Source: Streptomyces typhae (lineage in GTDB: Bacteria; Actinomycetota; Actinomycetes; Streptomycetales; Streptomycetaceae). Taken from it: a DNA stretch of 64,000 bases. Below, in pieces: positions 8,130 through 17,737 of this stretch. Numbering within the stretch: position 1 is the stretch's first letter; each line of letters opens with the position of its first letter. Both the position numbers and the translations under genes were made by a program. The stretch covers positions 62,001 to 126,000 of the forward strand of contig NZ_WPNZ01000029.1 in NCBI RefSeq assembly GCF_009755605.1. Direction: 5' to 3'. The notes below the pieces were generated by a model, which saw only the letters and a list, made by a program, of their open reading frames with translations, ran no database searches and was not told where the DNA came from.

Positions 8130-8151
8130 GGTATCGACTAGTTCGAATACC
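8130..8151. promoter_or_regulatory. Imperfect palindrome directly upstream of cslA
   Basis: GGTAT at 8130-8134 and ATACC at 8147-8151 flank a CGACTAGTTCGA core that also pairs with one offset base. It ends 11 bases before the cslA GTG and overlaps the ribosome site, so it could be an operator or a 5-prime UTR hairpin. Confidence 0.4.
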
Positions 8152-8162
8152 TGGAGGGCGCT

Positions 8163-10040
<1,878 letters not shown>

Positions 10041-10044
10041 CACC

Positions 10045-12012
10045 ATGCCCCCTCGCCTCCCCGAACTGTCCAAGCGCACCAAGAAGATCGCCTTCGGCGT
10101 GGGCGCGGGCGCCGTCCTCATCGGCCTCAACGCCCCCGCCGCGGTCTCCTTCGCCGAGGAGCAGTACCACGAGTACAAGATCAACCAGCCCGGCTACAAG
10201 AAGAAGTACGGTTCGTGGCAGCAGGTCTCCATTCCGAAGGAATTCCGCACCAACGCCATTCACGCGGCTCTGCTGCACACCGGGAAGGTCCTGATCGTCG
10301 CCGGATCGGGCAACGAGCAGAAGAAATTCGACGCCGGGTCCTTCGACACGGTGCTCTGGGACCCGAAGAAGAACACCTTCAAGAAGATCGAGACCCCCGA
10401 GGACTTCTTCTGTTCCGGGCACGCCCAACTCCCCGACGGCCGTCTCCTGGTGGCCGGAGGCACCGCGCGCTACGAACTCCTCGACGGCGAGGTGGACCGG
10501 GCGGGCGGCGGCATGCGGGTGAAGAACGAGAACCCGGACGAGCCCGTCGTCCTGAAGAAGGGCACCAAGTTCCGCTCGCCGTCCGGTGTCGAGTACATCA
10601 GCAAATTCGACGTGAAGGTCCCCGAGGCCAAACGCGACTACGAGATCACGTACTCCAAGACCGGCACCATGCGGCCCTGGAAGACGAAGGTCGTCGCGAG
10701 CGAGGCCCGGGTCTTCGTGGAGGCCGTCCACGACGGCGAGGAGTCGGTGACGGAGAAGTCCGCGCAGTACGAGATCGAGGGCCTGACGGGCAAGGCGGCC
10801 GACAACACGTACGGCATCGCCGAGAAGATCACCATGGACAAGCAGGACTTCCAGGGCATCAAGGCGGCGTACGAGTTCGATCCGAAGGCCGAGAAGTACG
10901 TGGCCGTGGAGCCGATGGAGAAGGCCCGCTGGTACCCGACGCTCGTCGGTCTGGAGGACGGCCGCGTGCTCGCCGTGTCCGGGCTCGACGACGTCGGTGT
11001 CATCGACCCCGGCGACAACGAGATCTACGACCCGAAGACCAAGAAGTGGACCGACGGCCCCAAGCGCTACTTCCCCACCTATCCGGCTCTCTTCCTCACC
11101 AAGGGCGGGAAGCTCTTCTACCCGGCCTCCAACGCCGGTTACGGGCCCGCCGAGAAGGGCCGCGAGCCGGGCCTGTGGGACCCGAAGACCAACAAGTTCG
11201 AGAAGGTCCCCGGCCTCACCGACCTCGACCAGACCGAGACGTCGGGGTCCGTGCTCCTGCCGCCCGCCCAGGACCAGAAGGTGATGATCCTCGGCGGTGG
11301 CGGCGTCGGCGAGTCCGAGAAGGCCACGAAGCGCACCGCCGTGATCGACCTGAAGGAGGACAACCCCACCTTCAGGACCGGTCCTGACCTGCCGCAGGGC
11401 ACGCGCTATCTGAACAGCGTCCTGATGCCGGACGACGCGGTGTTCACCAGCAACGGCTCGTCCGACTACCGCGGCCGCAGCGGCAGCAACATCCTCAAGG
11501 CGCAGTTCTACGACCCGAAGAGGAACGCCTTCCGCACCGCTGCCGAGCCCGAGGTGGGCCGCAACTACCACTCCGAGGCGCTGCTCCTGCCCGACGGACG
11601 CGTCGCCACCTTCGGCTCCGACCCGCTGTTCGACAACCAGCAGAACACCAAGCTCGGCCACTTCGAGCAGCGCATGGAGATCTTCACCCCGCCGTCGCAG
11701 CACAAGGCGGGCAAGGACCGCCCCGTGCTCGGCACCGGCCCCGAGGTGCTGCCCGCCGACGGCCGCGCCACGTTCCGCACCGAGCACCCCGAGAAGATCG
11801 CCTCGGCCCGCCTGATGCGGCCGAGCGCCGTCACGCACACCACCGACGTGGAGCAGCGGTCGATCGCGCTCGGCCTCACCAAGGGCCAGGGGTCGGTGAC
11901 CGTGGACGTGCCGCGCGAGGACACGGCGCTGGTGCCGCCCGGCTGGTACATGCTGTTCGTGACGGACGCCGAGGGCGCCTCGTCGGAGGCGAAGTGGGTG
12001 CACGTGAAGTGA
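10045..12012 (+). CDS. glxA: GlxA mono-copper radical oxidase
   Basis: 655 residues with an N-terminal membrane anchor (about residues 15-38) after a KRTKK charge. It belongs to the galactose oxidase/glyoxal oxidase group. Copper and radical residues can be placed by alignment to known motifs: Cys123 (FFCSGHAQLPDGR), Trp296 and Tyr297 (ARWYPT), Tyr508-His509 (NYHSEALLLPDGR) and His598 (VTHTTD). The Cys-Tyr link is the known cofactor of the family. GlxA acts with CslA in depositing and maturing the tip glycan. Kelch-like repeats fill the middle and a C-terminal beta domain carries the last His ligand. Confidence 0.96.
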   Translation: MPPRLPELSKRTKKIAFGVGAGAVLIGLNAPAAVSFAEEQYHEYKINQPGYKKKYGSWQQVSIPKEFRTNAIHAALLHTGKVLIVAGSGNEQKKFDAGSFDTVLWDPKKNTFKKIETPEDFFCSGHAQLPDGRLLVAGGTARYELLDGEVDRAGGGMRVKNENPDEPVVLKKGTKFRSPSGVEYISKFDVKVPEAKRDYEITYSKTGTMRPWKTKVVASEARVFVEAVHDGEESVTEKSAQYEIEGLTGKAADNTYGIAEKITMDKQDFQGIKAAYEFDPKAEKYVAVEPMEKARWYPTLVGLEDGRVLAVSGLDDVGVIDPGDNEIYDPKTKKWTDGPKRYFPTYPALFLTKGGKLFYPASNAGYGPAEKGREPGLWDPKTNKFEKVPGLTDLDQTETSGSVLLPPAQDQKVMILGGGGVGESEKATKRTAVIDLKEDNPTFRTGPDLPQGTRYLNSVLMPDDAVFTSNGSSDYRGRSGSNILKAQFYDPKRNAFRTAAEPEVGRNYHSEALLLPDGRVATFGSDPLFDNQQNTKLGHFEQRMEIFTPPSQHKAGKDRPVLGTGPEVLPADGRATFRTEHPEKIASARLMRPSAVTHTTDVEQRSIALGLTKGQGSVTVDVPREDTALVPPGWYMLFVTDAEGASSEAKWVHVK

Positions 12013-12015
12013 GGG

Positions 12016-12041
12016 CCGCGGGCACGCGCGCGTGCCCGCGG
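12016..12041. terminator. Terminator hairpin between glxA and the convergent gene
   Basis: CCGCGGGCACG (12016-12026) pairs perfectly with CGTGCCCGCGG (12031-12041) around a CGCG loop, starting four bases after the glxA stop. It can serve both converging transcripts. Confidence 0.8.
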
Positions 12042-12083
12042 GACCCGGCCCGCCGAGGTGGGCGCCCGTGCCCGCGGGAGCCC

Positions 12084-12842
12084 TCAGTCCGCCGCGACGA
12101 ACGCCCCGTGCTTGAGCACCGGCACGACCGTCGAGGCGTCCAGTTCGGTCGCGACGGCGACGTCCTCCGCGAAGCCGCCGTCGGCCAGTTCCCGGCCCGA
12201 GGAACAGGACGCGACCGCTTCGCCCACGTCCACGGCCGACACGTACGCGGACGCGGCGGCCGCGGCCTCGGGGGAGAGGTCGCTGCCGCCGCGGGCACGC
12301 AGCGCGGCGATCACGGCTCCGGCGCCCAGGAGGTCCTCCAGCGCTGGGCGCAGACTGCCGTCGGGCCAGCGCTCGCCCGCAGCGATCACGCCGACGGGCC
12401 GCTCGGGGGTGCCCTCGCCCCGGTCGGACAGCCAGCGGCCGAGGGCGGTGGGGTTGCGCAGCGACCCGGCGGCGACGGTGACGTCCCCCGCGCTCGCGGC
12501 GATCGCCGAGCCGTTGGGCGAGGGCAGGACCAGGCGCTGGGCGCGCGGGGCCCGGCGCAGCGCGGCCGGGGACAGGGACCAGGGACTGGCCGCGCTGACC
12601 GCCCGGCGGCCCACCGCGAGTCGCGCGTCCATCTGGCGGGCGAAGGCCGTGGCGCTCTCGTCGCGCCACGCGTACGGGAAGACCCGCGAGCCGGACTCGA
12701 CGGCCACGGACACCGACGTGCTGAAGCAGAGGACATCGACGATCACCAGACAGGAGACCGCGGGCGCCAGGCGCTTCGCGCCGGAGGCACCCCATTCGAA
12801 CCGTACGCCGTAGCCCGCCTGTGAGAAGTCTTCACGCCCCAT
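12084..12842 (-). CDS. 2-phosphosulfolactate phosphatase (ComB)-like protein
   Basis: 252 residues starting MGREDFSQAGYGVRFEWG; an alternative ATG at 12896 would add 18 residues. The segment APAVSCLVIVDVLCFSTSVSVAVE is the ComB-type substrate loop, followed by VVLPSPNGSAIAASA and a late GVIAAGERWPDGSLRPALEDLLGAGAVIAAL motif. In methanogens ComB acts in coenzyme M synthesis; streptomycetes do not make coenzyme M, so the substrate here is unknown. It lies on the opposite strand to cslA-glxA, downstream of the GH6 gene, and may be read through from it. Confidence 0.82.
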   Translation of the reverse strand: MGREDFSQAGYGVRFEWGASGAKRLAPAVSCLVIVDVLCFSTSVSVAVESGSRVFPYAWRDESATAFARQMDARLAVGRRAVSAASPWSLSPAALRRAPRAQRLVLPSPNGSAIAASAGDVTVAAGSLRNPTALGRWLSDRGEGTPERPVGVIAAGERWPDGSLRPALEDLLGAGAVIAALRARGGSDLSPEAAAAASAYVSAVDVGEAVASCSSGRELADGGFAEDVAVATELDASTVVPVLKHGAFVAAD

Positions 12843-12948
12843 GCGCTCCGAGGCTGCCAGGTGCGGAACCGCTTTGGCCAGCGGATCAACGGGCATTCCG
12901 CAAACACCCCTACGGGCTCTACGGAAACCCCTCAAGAGCGGCTGCCCG

Positions 12949-13983
12949 TCAGGCCTTCGCGTTGCGTACGAGACCGAGCGCGTAGTCGGGCCACCACTGC
13001 CCCGCGGCGGGGCCGCCGCGGCAGGGTCCGTCCGAGTCCCCCGGCCGCTTGATCCACAGGAAGGCGTCGAGGAGCGGATCGCCGGTGCGGTCGGTGGGCG
13101 GGGTGCCGAGGCCGCGGCCCGGCGGGTTGCACCAGGCGTCCTCGCGGTCACCGGCGAGCGGCCCCTGCCCGTTGCGGCTGCTGTCCATCACGAAGTGCTT
13201 GCCGCCGACGCCGGCGGACAGCTCGCGGCCGTACTTCTTGGTGGTCGCGTCGCTCTGGAAGTTGGAGACGTTGAGCGAGAAGCCGTCCGCCCGCGCGATG
13301 CCCGCGCGCCGCAGCGGCGTCGTGAGCTTGTACGCCTCGGTGATCCAGCCGGGGTTGCCCGCGTCCAGGTACACCTTGACGTTCGGCTGCCGCTTCAGCC
13401 GCTCGATGGCCTCGGAGAGCAGTTCGTAGCGCTCCTCGTGGTACTGGGCGGGGGTGCAGCCGTCGGCGATGTGCGGGATCGCGTCGGGCTCCAGGACCAC
13501 CAGGGCCTTGCGGTCCTTGATGCCGTCGGCGAACGCGTCGATCCAGTGCCGGTAGTAGGAGGCGTCGGGGGCGCCGCCCGCGGAGTGCTGGCCGCAGTCG
13601 CGGTGCGGGATGTTGTACGCGACGAGCACCGCCGTGCGGTCGTCCCGCTCCGCGCCCGCGGTGGCCTTCTCGACGTCCGGCGCCGGGTCGTCCCCGGCCG
13701 GCCACGTCGCCATCGGCTGTTCGGAGATCCGCCGCAGCGCGTCGGCGTCGTCGGTGCGGCCCTGCTGCTCCCACTCCCGCACCTGGCGGGCCGCCTCGCT
13801 CTGCGGGTCGACCCAGAAGCTGTGCGCGGCGGGGGCGGCGGCCTCGCGGCTCACGGGCGGCGAGGCCTCGTCCTTCTCCCGGCCCGACCCGGGTCCCGAG
13901 CCCGAACCGGACGAGCACCCGGCCGTGAGGCCGAGGGCGGCGGCGGCCGTGAGTGCCGTGAACGTACGGAGCAGCCGGTGCAT
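12949..13983 (-). CDS. cslZ: GH6-family secreted endoglucanase lipoprotein (CslZ-like)
   Basis: 344 residues starting MHRLLRTFTALTAAAALGLTAGC, with a lipobox ending at Cys23, so it is a surface lipoprotein; the longer open frame is not needed. A Ser/Gly linker precedes the catalytic GH6 barrel. Signature stretches are present: KALVVLEPDAIPHIADGC, KVYLDAGNPGW, DSSRNGQGP, CNPPGRGLG and LWIKRPGDSDG, with the acid Asp in the EPDAI region. GH6 enzymes cut beta-1,4-glucan. Beside cslA-glxA, it fits the glycan-trimming endoglucanase of this locus in S. coelicolor. Confidence 0.93.
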   Translation of the reverse strand: MHRLLRTFTALTAAAALGLTAGCSSGSGSGPGSGREKDEASPPVSREAAAPAAHSFWVDPQSEAARQVREWEQQGRTDDADALRRISEQPMATWPAGDDPAPDVEKATAGAERDDRTAVLVAYNIPHRDCGQHSAGGAPDASYYRHWIDAFADGIKDRKALVVLEPDAIPHIADGCTPAQYHEERYELLSEAIERLKRQPNVKVYLDAGNPGWITEAYKLTTPLRRAGIARADGFSLNVSNFQSDATTKKYGRELSAGVGGKHFVMDSSRNGQGPLAGDREDAWCNPPGRGLGTPPTDRTGDPLLDAFLWIKRPGDSDGPCRGGPAAGQWWPDYALGLVRNAKA

Positions 13984-14091
13984 CCAGACCCCTTGGTCGG
14001 CGTGACGGGCAGGCGGGCGGACGAGTCGCGCGGCAATCGTGGCACAAGGGATCATTCGTACCCGTGCGCGACACCGCCCGTGCGGGCCCCG

Positions 14092-15072
14092 TCAGCCACC
14101 CGCCGCAAGCGCGACGCCCAGCGGTGTGCGCTCGTACAGGACCTGATGGCCCTGCCGCCGCGAGGTGAGAAGGCCCGCCGCCCGCAGTGCCGCCAGGTGC
14201 GCCGACACCGAGGACGGGGCCAGGCCGAGGCGCTGGGCGAGCGGTGACGTGGCGGCCGGTTCGGCGAGGGCGGTGAGGACGGCGGCCCGGTTGGCGCCGA
14301 GCAGCCGGGCGAGGGCGTCCGGCGCGCGGTCCGCGGGGGCGGACCAGAGCCCCGCGAGGCCCCGGGCCGGGTACACGAGGGTCGGCTGCCACGGCGGGTC
14401 GTAGCCGCTGATCACCTCCGGCCAGCTGAAGACGCTGGGCATCAGGACCAGGCCGCGCCCGTCCAGATGCCGGGTGTGCCGGCCGCGCCACTGCGCCGTG
14501 AGCGTCCCCGAGTCCCAGGCGAGACGGCGGTCCAGCTCGGGCAGCAGGGCGCCGAGTCCGATCTGTGCGAGCCGCCGCGAGTGGTACGCCACGTCGGCTT
14601 CGAGCAGGGCGCGCAGGCGGGGCCAGTACGGCTCGACCAGCGCGTGCCAGGCCGCCTCCATGGCGTCCGCCAGCGTCCGCACCGCGCCCGCCGGGTCGGC
14701 GAGCAGCCGCCGTCCGGTCGCGCTCACGGCCGCGCCCGGGGTCTCGGCGAGCGCCTTCGCCATGTCGTCGCGGGCCGCGTCGGGGTCGGCCGCGCGCACC
14801 GCCGCGATCTCCTCGTCGAACGTCGCCGCGGGCCCGAGCGGCGGCGGCCCGAGGAAGTCCGGGCTGTGCCCCCGCGACGGCATGAGCAGCCACACGGCCG
14901 CCAGGTCGAGCCGGGCGCCCGCCGCCCGGACCTCGCGCAGCCACCGCGGGTGATAGCCGTGCCGCTCGGGCCGCTTCAGCGTCCGCACGGCCTCCTGCGT
15001 CTCCCACAGCGGCGACACCGCGAACCGGCAGCGCAACAGGTCGTCCTCGCCGAAGTGCAACTGGAACGGCAC
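14092..15072 (-). CDS. ArsR-type transcriptional regulator (DUF5937)
   Basis: 326 residues. The N-terminal two-thirds is a DUF5937-like domain (MPFQLHFGEDDLLRCRFAVSPLWETQEAVRTL). The C-terminal winged helix is ArsR-like: AVLTALAEPAATSPLAQRLGLAPSSVSAHLAALRAAGLLTSRRQGHQVLYERT. No metal-binding Cys pattern is seen in the HTH, so it probably senses something else. It is divergent from the MFS transporter at 15273, with the intervening DNA filled by a 14-bp repeat array and a 20-bp palindrome. It is the likely repressor of that transporter. Confidence 0.92.
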   Translation of the reverse strand: MPFQLHFGEDDLLRCRFAVSPLWETQEAVRTLKRPERHGYHPRWLREVRAAGARLDLAAVWLLMPSRGHSPDFLGPPPLGPAATFDEEIAAVRAADPDAARDDMAKALAETPGAAVSATGRRLLADPAGAVRTLADAMEAAWHALVEPYWPRLRALLEADVAYHSRRLAQIGLGALLPELDRRLAWDSGTLTAQWRGRHTRHLDGRGLVLMPSVFSWPEVISGYDPPWQPTLVYPARGLAGLWSAPADRAPDALARLLGANRAAVLTALAEPAATSPLAQRLGLAPSSVSAHLAALRAAGLLTSRRQGHQVLYERTPLGVALAAGG

Positions 15073-15103
15073 GCGGCCCTCCTCTTCCTGTTCCCCCGCG
15101 CTT

Positions 15104-15229
15104 GCTTCGGCCGGAGTGATTCGGCTGGAGTGATTCGGCTGGAGTGCTTCGGCCGGAGTGATTCAGCTGGAGTGCTTCGGCCGGAGTGATTCAGCTGGAG
15201 TGTTTCGGCTGGAGTGTTTCGGCTGGAGC
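15104..15229. repeat. 14-bp tandem array, nine copies
   Basis: Nine back-to-back 14-base units start at 15104 and end at 15229. The consensus is GATTCGGCTGGAGT with variants such as GCTTCGGCCGGAGT and GATTCAGCTGGAGT. The array occupies most of the space between the divergent ArsR and MFS genes. The last unit merges into a palindrome (15216-15235), so the units look like expanded operator half-sites. Fourteen is not a multiple of three, so the frames reading through it are not proteins. Confidence 0.93.
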
Positions 15230-15235
15230 CGAAAC
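15216..15235. promoter_or_regulatory. 20-bp palindromic operator at the end of the array
   Basis: GTTTCGGCT at 15216-15224 pairs exactly with AGCCGAAAC at 15227-15235 around GG. It is closest to the MFS start (15273) and the most symmetrical part of the repeat region. It is the probable full site for the ArsR/DUF5937 regulator; that link is inferred from position. Confidence 0.7.
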
Positions 15236-15272
15236 TCTAGGGAGCCGGGACGGTGGCGGCCAGGGTGTGCGC

Positions 15273-16628
15273 ATGCCGACAGAGACACCCACGCCGCCGC
15301 GGGACGGCTACCGGCGGGTCTTCGCCGTACCGGAGTTCCGCGCCGTGTTCGCCGCGCACGCCCTGTCGCTGCTCGGCGTCGTCGTCAGCGAGATCGCGCT
15401 GACCGTCCTCGTGTACGACCTCACGGGGTCGCCGCTGCTCAGCGCGCTGGCGTTCGCGCTCGGCATGCTGCCGTACCTGGTGGGCGGGACGCTGTTCGCG
15501 GGGGTCGCCGACCGCTTCGCGCCGCGCCGCGTCCTCGTCGTCTGCGACCTGCTGTGCGCCGGGTGCGCGGCCCTGATGGCCCTGCCCGTGACACCGGTGG
15601 CCGGGCTGCTCGCGCTGCGCTGCCTGATCGCGGCGATCGCTCCCGTGTTCAACGGCACGCGGATGGCGACCCTCACCGACGTCCTCGGCGACGGGGACCT
15701 GTTCGTGCTCGGCCGGTCGCTGCTGCGGATGGTGTCGCAGAGCGCCGTCCTCGTCGGCTTCGGCCTCGGCGGTGTGCTGCTCACCGTCGTCTCCCCGCGC
15801 GGGGCCCTCGTCGTCACCGTGATGACGTTCGCCGCGTCGGCGCTGCTGCTGCGCTTCGGTACGAGACGACGGCCCGCGCGGGTCCCGGGCGCGGGCGCCG
15901 CCGGCCAGGGGGAACCGGGGCCCGCGCTCATGCGCTACTCCCTGGCCGGTGCCCGCGAAGTCCTCGCCCACCGCCGGGTACGGGCCCTGCTCCTGCTGCT
16001 CTGGGCGCCCCCGATGTTCGCCGTGGCGCCGGAGGCCCTCGCCGCGCCGTACGCGGAGCAGATCGGGGTGGGCACCGCCGGGGTCGGGCTGCTGATGTGC
16101 GCGATGCCCATCGGGACGATCGCGGGCGAGGTGTACGCGGGGTCCGCGCTCACCTCCGCCGCCCGCGCCCGCATCGTGCTGCCGCTGGCCGCGACCACGC
16201 TGCTCCCGCTCCTCGCGTACGGCTTCGCCCCCGGCCTCGCCTGGGCGCTGCCCGCGCTGGTCCTCGCCGGCGCCGGATCGGCGTACACGCTGGGGCTCGA
16301 CCGCTGGTTCGTGGACGCGGTGCCGCCGGAGCTGCGCGGCCGGGCCATGACCGTGCACACGGCGGGCCTGATGACGCTCCAGGGCGCGGGCATGGCCCTG
16401 GCGGGCCTCGCCGCCGAGTTCTTCGCGGTGAGCAGTGTGGTGGCGGGGGCGGGAGTGCTCGGGACGGTGTGCTGTGTGCTGCTGGCGCGGGAGGTGCGGG
16501 TGACGGCGGGGGCGTCGGCCTCCGTGCCGCCTGTGCCGGGGGTCGGGCCGTCGGAGGCGTCCGCTCCGGGCGCGGGTGGCGGGCCGAATGCTGAGACCGG
16601 GGCTGACCGGTATGTGGCCGGGGACTAA
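15273..16628 (+). CDS. MFS transporter, EmrD/bicyclomycin-type
   Basis: 451 residues starting MPTETPTPPRDGYRRVFAVPEFRAVFAAHALSLLG. Longer frames upstream run through the operator array, so this ATG is chosen. Twelve hydrophobic segments can be traced; GGTLFAGVADRFAPRRVLVVCDL is the MFS loop 2-3 signature. A low-complexity Ala/Gly tail ends the protein. It is divergent from the ArsR/DUF5937 gene and probably exports a toxic compound when induced. Substrate unknown. The MarR gene starts 11 bases after its stop. Confidence 0.9.
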   Translation: MPTETPTPPRDGYRRVFAVPEFRAVFAAHALSLLGVVVSEIALTVLVYDLTGSPLLSALAFALGMLPYLVGGTLFAGVADRFAPRRVLVVCDLLCAGCAALMALPVTPVAGLLALRCLIAAIAPVFNGTRMATLTDVLGDGDLFVLGRSLLRMVSQSAVLVGFGLGGVLLTVVSPRGALVVTVMTFAASALLLRFGTRRRPARVPGAGAAGQGEPGPALMRYSLAGAREVLAHRRVRALLLLLWAPPMFAVAPEALAAPYAEQIGVGTAGVGLLMCAMPIGTIAGEVYAGSALTSAARARIVLPLAATTLLPLLAYGFAPGLAWALPALVLAGAGSAYTLGLDRWFVDAVPPELRGRAMTVHTAGLMTLQGAGMALAGLAAEFFAVSSVVAGAGVLGTVCCVLLAREVRVTAGASASVPPVPGVGPSEASAPGAGGGPNAETGADRYVAGD

Positions 16629-16638
16629 GGTCGACGCT

Positions 16639-17148
16639 GTGCCGAAGCCGCTCAGTCTCCCCTTCGATCCCATCGCCCGCGCCGACGAGCTCTGGAAGCA
16701 GCGCTGGGGTTCCGTGCCCGCCATGGGCGCCATCACCTCGATCATGCGCGCGCAGCAGATCCTGCTCGCCGAGGTCGACGCGGTCGTCAAGCCGTACGGA
16801 CTGACCTTCGCGCGGTACGAGGCGCTGGTGCTGCTCTCCTTCTCCAAGGCGGGGGAGCTGCCGATGTCGAAGATCGGGGAGCGTCTCATGGTGCACCCCA
16901 CGTCCGTCACCAACACCGTCGACCGCCTGGTCCGGTCCGGTCTGGTCGACAAGCGCCCCAACCCCAACGACGGGCGCGGGACGCTCGCCTCCATCACGGA
17001 GAAGGGCCGCGAGGTCGTCGAGGGGGCGACGCGGGAGCTGATGGCCATGGACTTCGGGCTCGGCGTCTACGACGCGGAGGAGTGCGCGGAGATCTTCGCC
17101 CTGCTGCGGCCGCTTCGCGTGGCCGCGCAGGACTTCGCCGGGCAGTAG
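16639..17148 (+). CDS. MarR-family regulator
   Basis: 169 residues from GTG (MPKPLSLPFDPIARADELWKQRWG); a longer frame starts inside the MFS gene. The DNA-binding part is clear: YEALVLLSFSKAGELPMSKIGERLMVHPTSVTNTVDRLVRSGLVDKR with wing NPNDGRGTLASITEKG. It comes just after the MFS gene and precedes DUF3817 and icmA, as recalled for S. coelicolor SCO5413-5415. It is a candidate to bind the palindrome upstream of icmA (17706-17729) and sense an acyl-CoA, but this is speculation. Confidence 0.92.
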   Translation: MPKPLSLPFDPIARADELWKQRWGSVPAMGAITSIMRAQQILLAEVDAVVKPYGLTFARYEALVLLSFSKAGELPMSKIGERLMVHPTSVTNTVDRLVRSGLVDKRPNPNDGRGTLASITEKGREVVEGATRELMAMDFGLGVYDAEECAEIFALLRPLRVAAQDFAGQ

Positions 17149-17167
17149 CCCTGGCCGACCGTCCTAT

Positions 17168-17240
17168 GGGGGCTGCGCCCCCGTTCCCCCCTTTCGGGCC
17201 TGCGGCCCTCGTCCTCAATCGCCGGACGGGCTTTTTCCCA
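17168..17240. repeat. Dispersed Streptomyces-type intergenic palindromes
   Basis: Two short hairpins, GGGGGC-tgc-GCCCCC (17168-17182) and GGGCC-tgc-GGCCC (17196-17208), are followed by TCCTCAATCGCCGGACGGGC. This combination is familiar between many Streptomyces genes. It likely terminates the MarR transcript and is not coding. Confidence 0.65.
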
Positions 17241-17287
17241 ACGGGGCGGCGGAAGATCGCGTACGGGGGCGGGCTACGCTCGTGGGC

Positions 17288-17620
17288 ATGAAACGCAGCG
17301 TGCTGACCCGCTACCGGGTAATGGCCTACGTCACCGCCGTCATGTTGCTGGTCCTGTGCGCCTGCATGGTGGCGAAGTACGGCTTCGACAAGGGCGAGGG
17401 CCTGACGCTCGCGGTCTCGCAGATCCACGGCGTCCTCTTCATCATCTACCTGGTCTTCGCCTTCGACCTCGGCTCCAAGGCGAAGTGGCCGTTCGGCAAG
17501 CTGCTGTGGGTCCTGGTGTCCGGCACCATCCCGACGGCCGCGTTCTTCGTCGAGCGCAAGGTCGTGCGCGAGGTCGAGCCGCTGCTGACGGACGCGCCGA
17601 GCCCGCTCGCCAAGGCTTGA
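17288..17620 (+). CDS. DUF3817 small membrane protein, second copy
   Basis: 110 residues starting MKRSVLTRYRVMAYVTAVML; a GTG six bases earlier is also possible. Three hydrophobic helices lie near residues 12-31, 47-65 and 72-92. LTLAVSQIHGVLFIIYLVFAFDLGSKAKW matches the DUF3817 core also seen at 4633-4977. The Cys pair in LCACM is unlike that copy. Function unknown. It ends before a hairpin, so it is not in the same transcript as icmA. Confidence 0.87.
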   Translation: MKRSVLTRYRVMAYVTAVMLLVLCACMVAKYGFDKGEGLTLAVSQIHGVLFIIYLVFAFDLGSKAKWPFGKLLWVLVSGTIPTAAFFVERKVVREVEPLLTDAPSPLAKA

Positions 17621-17666
17621 GGGCCCGCTCACCAAGGCCTGAGAGGCCGCTCGCCGAGACCTGAGC

Positions 17667-17695
17667 GACCCGCCGGGACCCTGTCCCGGCGGGTC
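17667..17695 (+). terminator. Hairpin between DUF3817 and icmA
   Basis: GACCCGCCGGGA (17667-17678) pairs with TCCCGGCGGGTC (17684-17695), 12 perfect pairs with a five-base loop, 46 bases past the DUF3817 stop and followed by TTCTC. Confidence 0.85.
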
Positions 17696-17705
17696 TTCTC
17701 TGGAC

Positions 17706-17729
17706 ATTTACTAGGACGTCCAAGTAAAT
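17706..17729. promoter_or_regulatory. 24-bp palindrome upstream of icmA
   Basis: Two ATTTACT/AGTAAAT arms enclose a GGACGTCC core, with only one mismatched pair across the dyad. It ends eight bases before the icmA ATG, so a bound protein would block transcription or translation start. Candidate binder: a nearby regulator such as the MarR protein at 16639. Confidence 0.7.
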
Positions 17730-17737
17730 TCGAGGGC

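Larger units (their letters stand above)
7725..8162. other. 438-bp non-coding stretch before cslA
   Basis: No gene is supported. It holds a hairpin after the TetR gene (7762-7780), a Streptomyces-type intergenic sequence (TCCCCCAAGCTCTCGGCTCC, from about 7780), a 23-bp tandem repeat (7988-8063), and a palindrome just before cslA (8130-8151). Open frames here are translations of repeats. Confidence 0.7.

Noticed and set aside
15104..15229. Possible CRISPR-like array
   Set aside because: Units are contiguous 14-mers without spacers and no cas genes are near.
17168..17240. Insertion-sequence end
   Set aside because: No transposase or target duplication; it is a common intergenic palindromic sequence.
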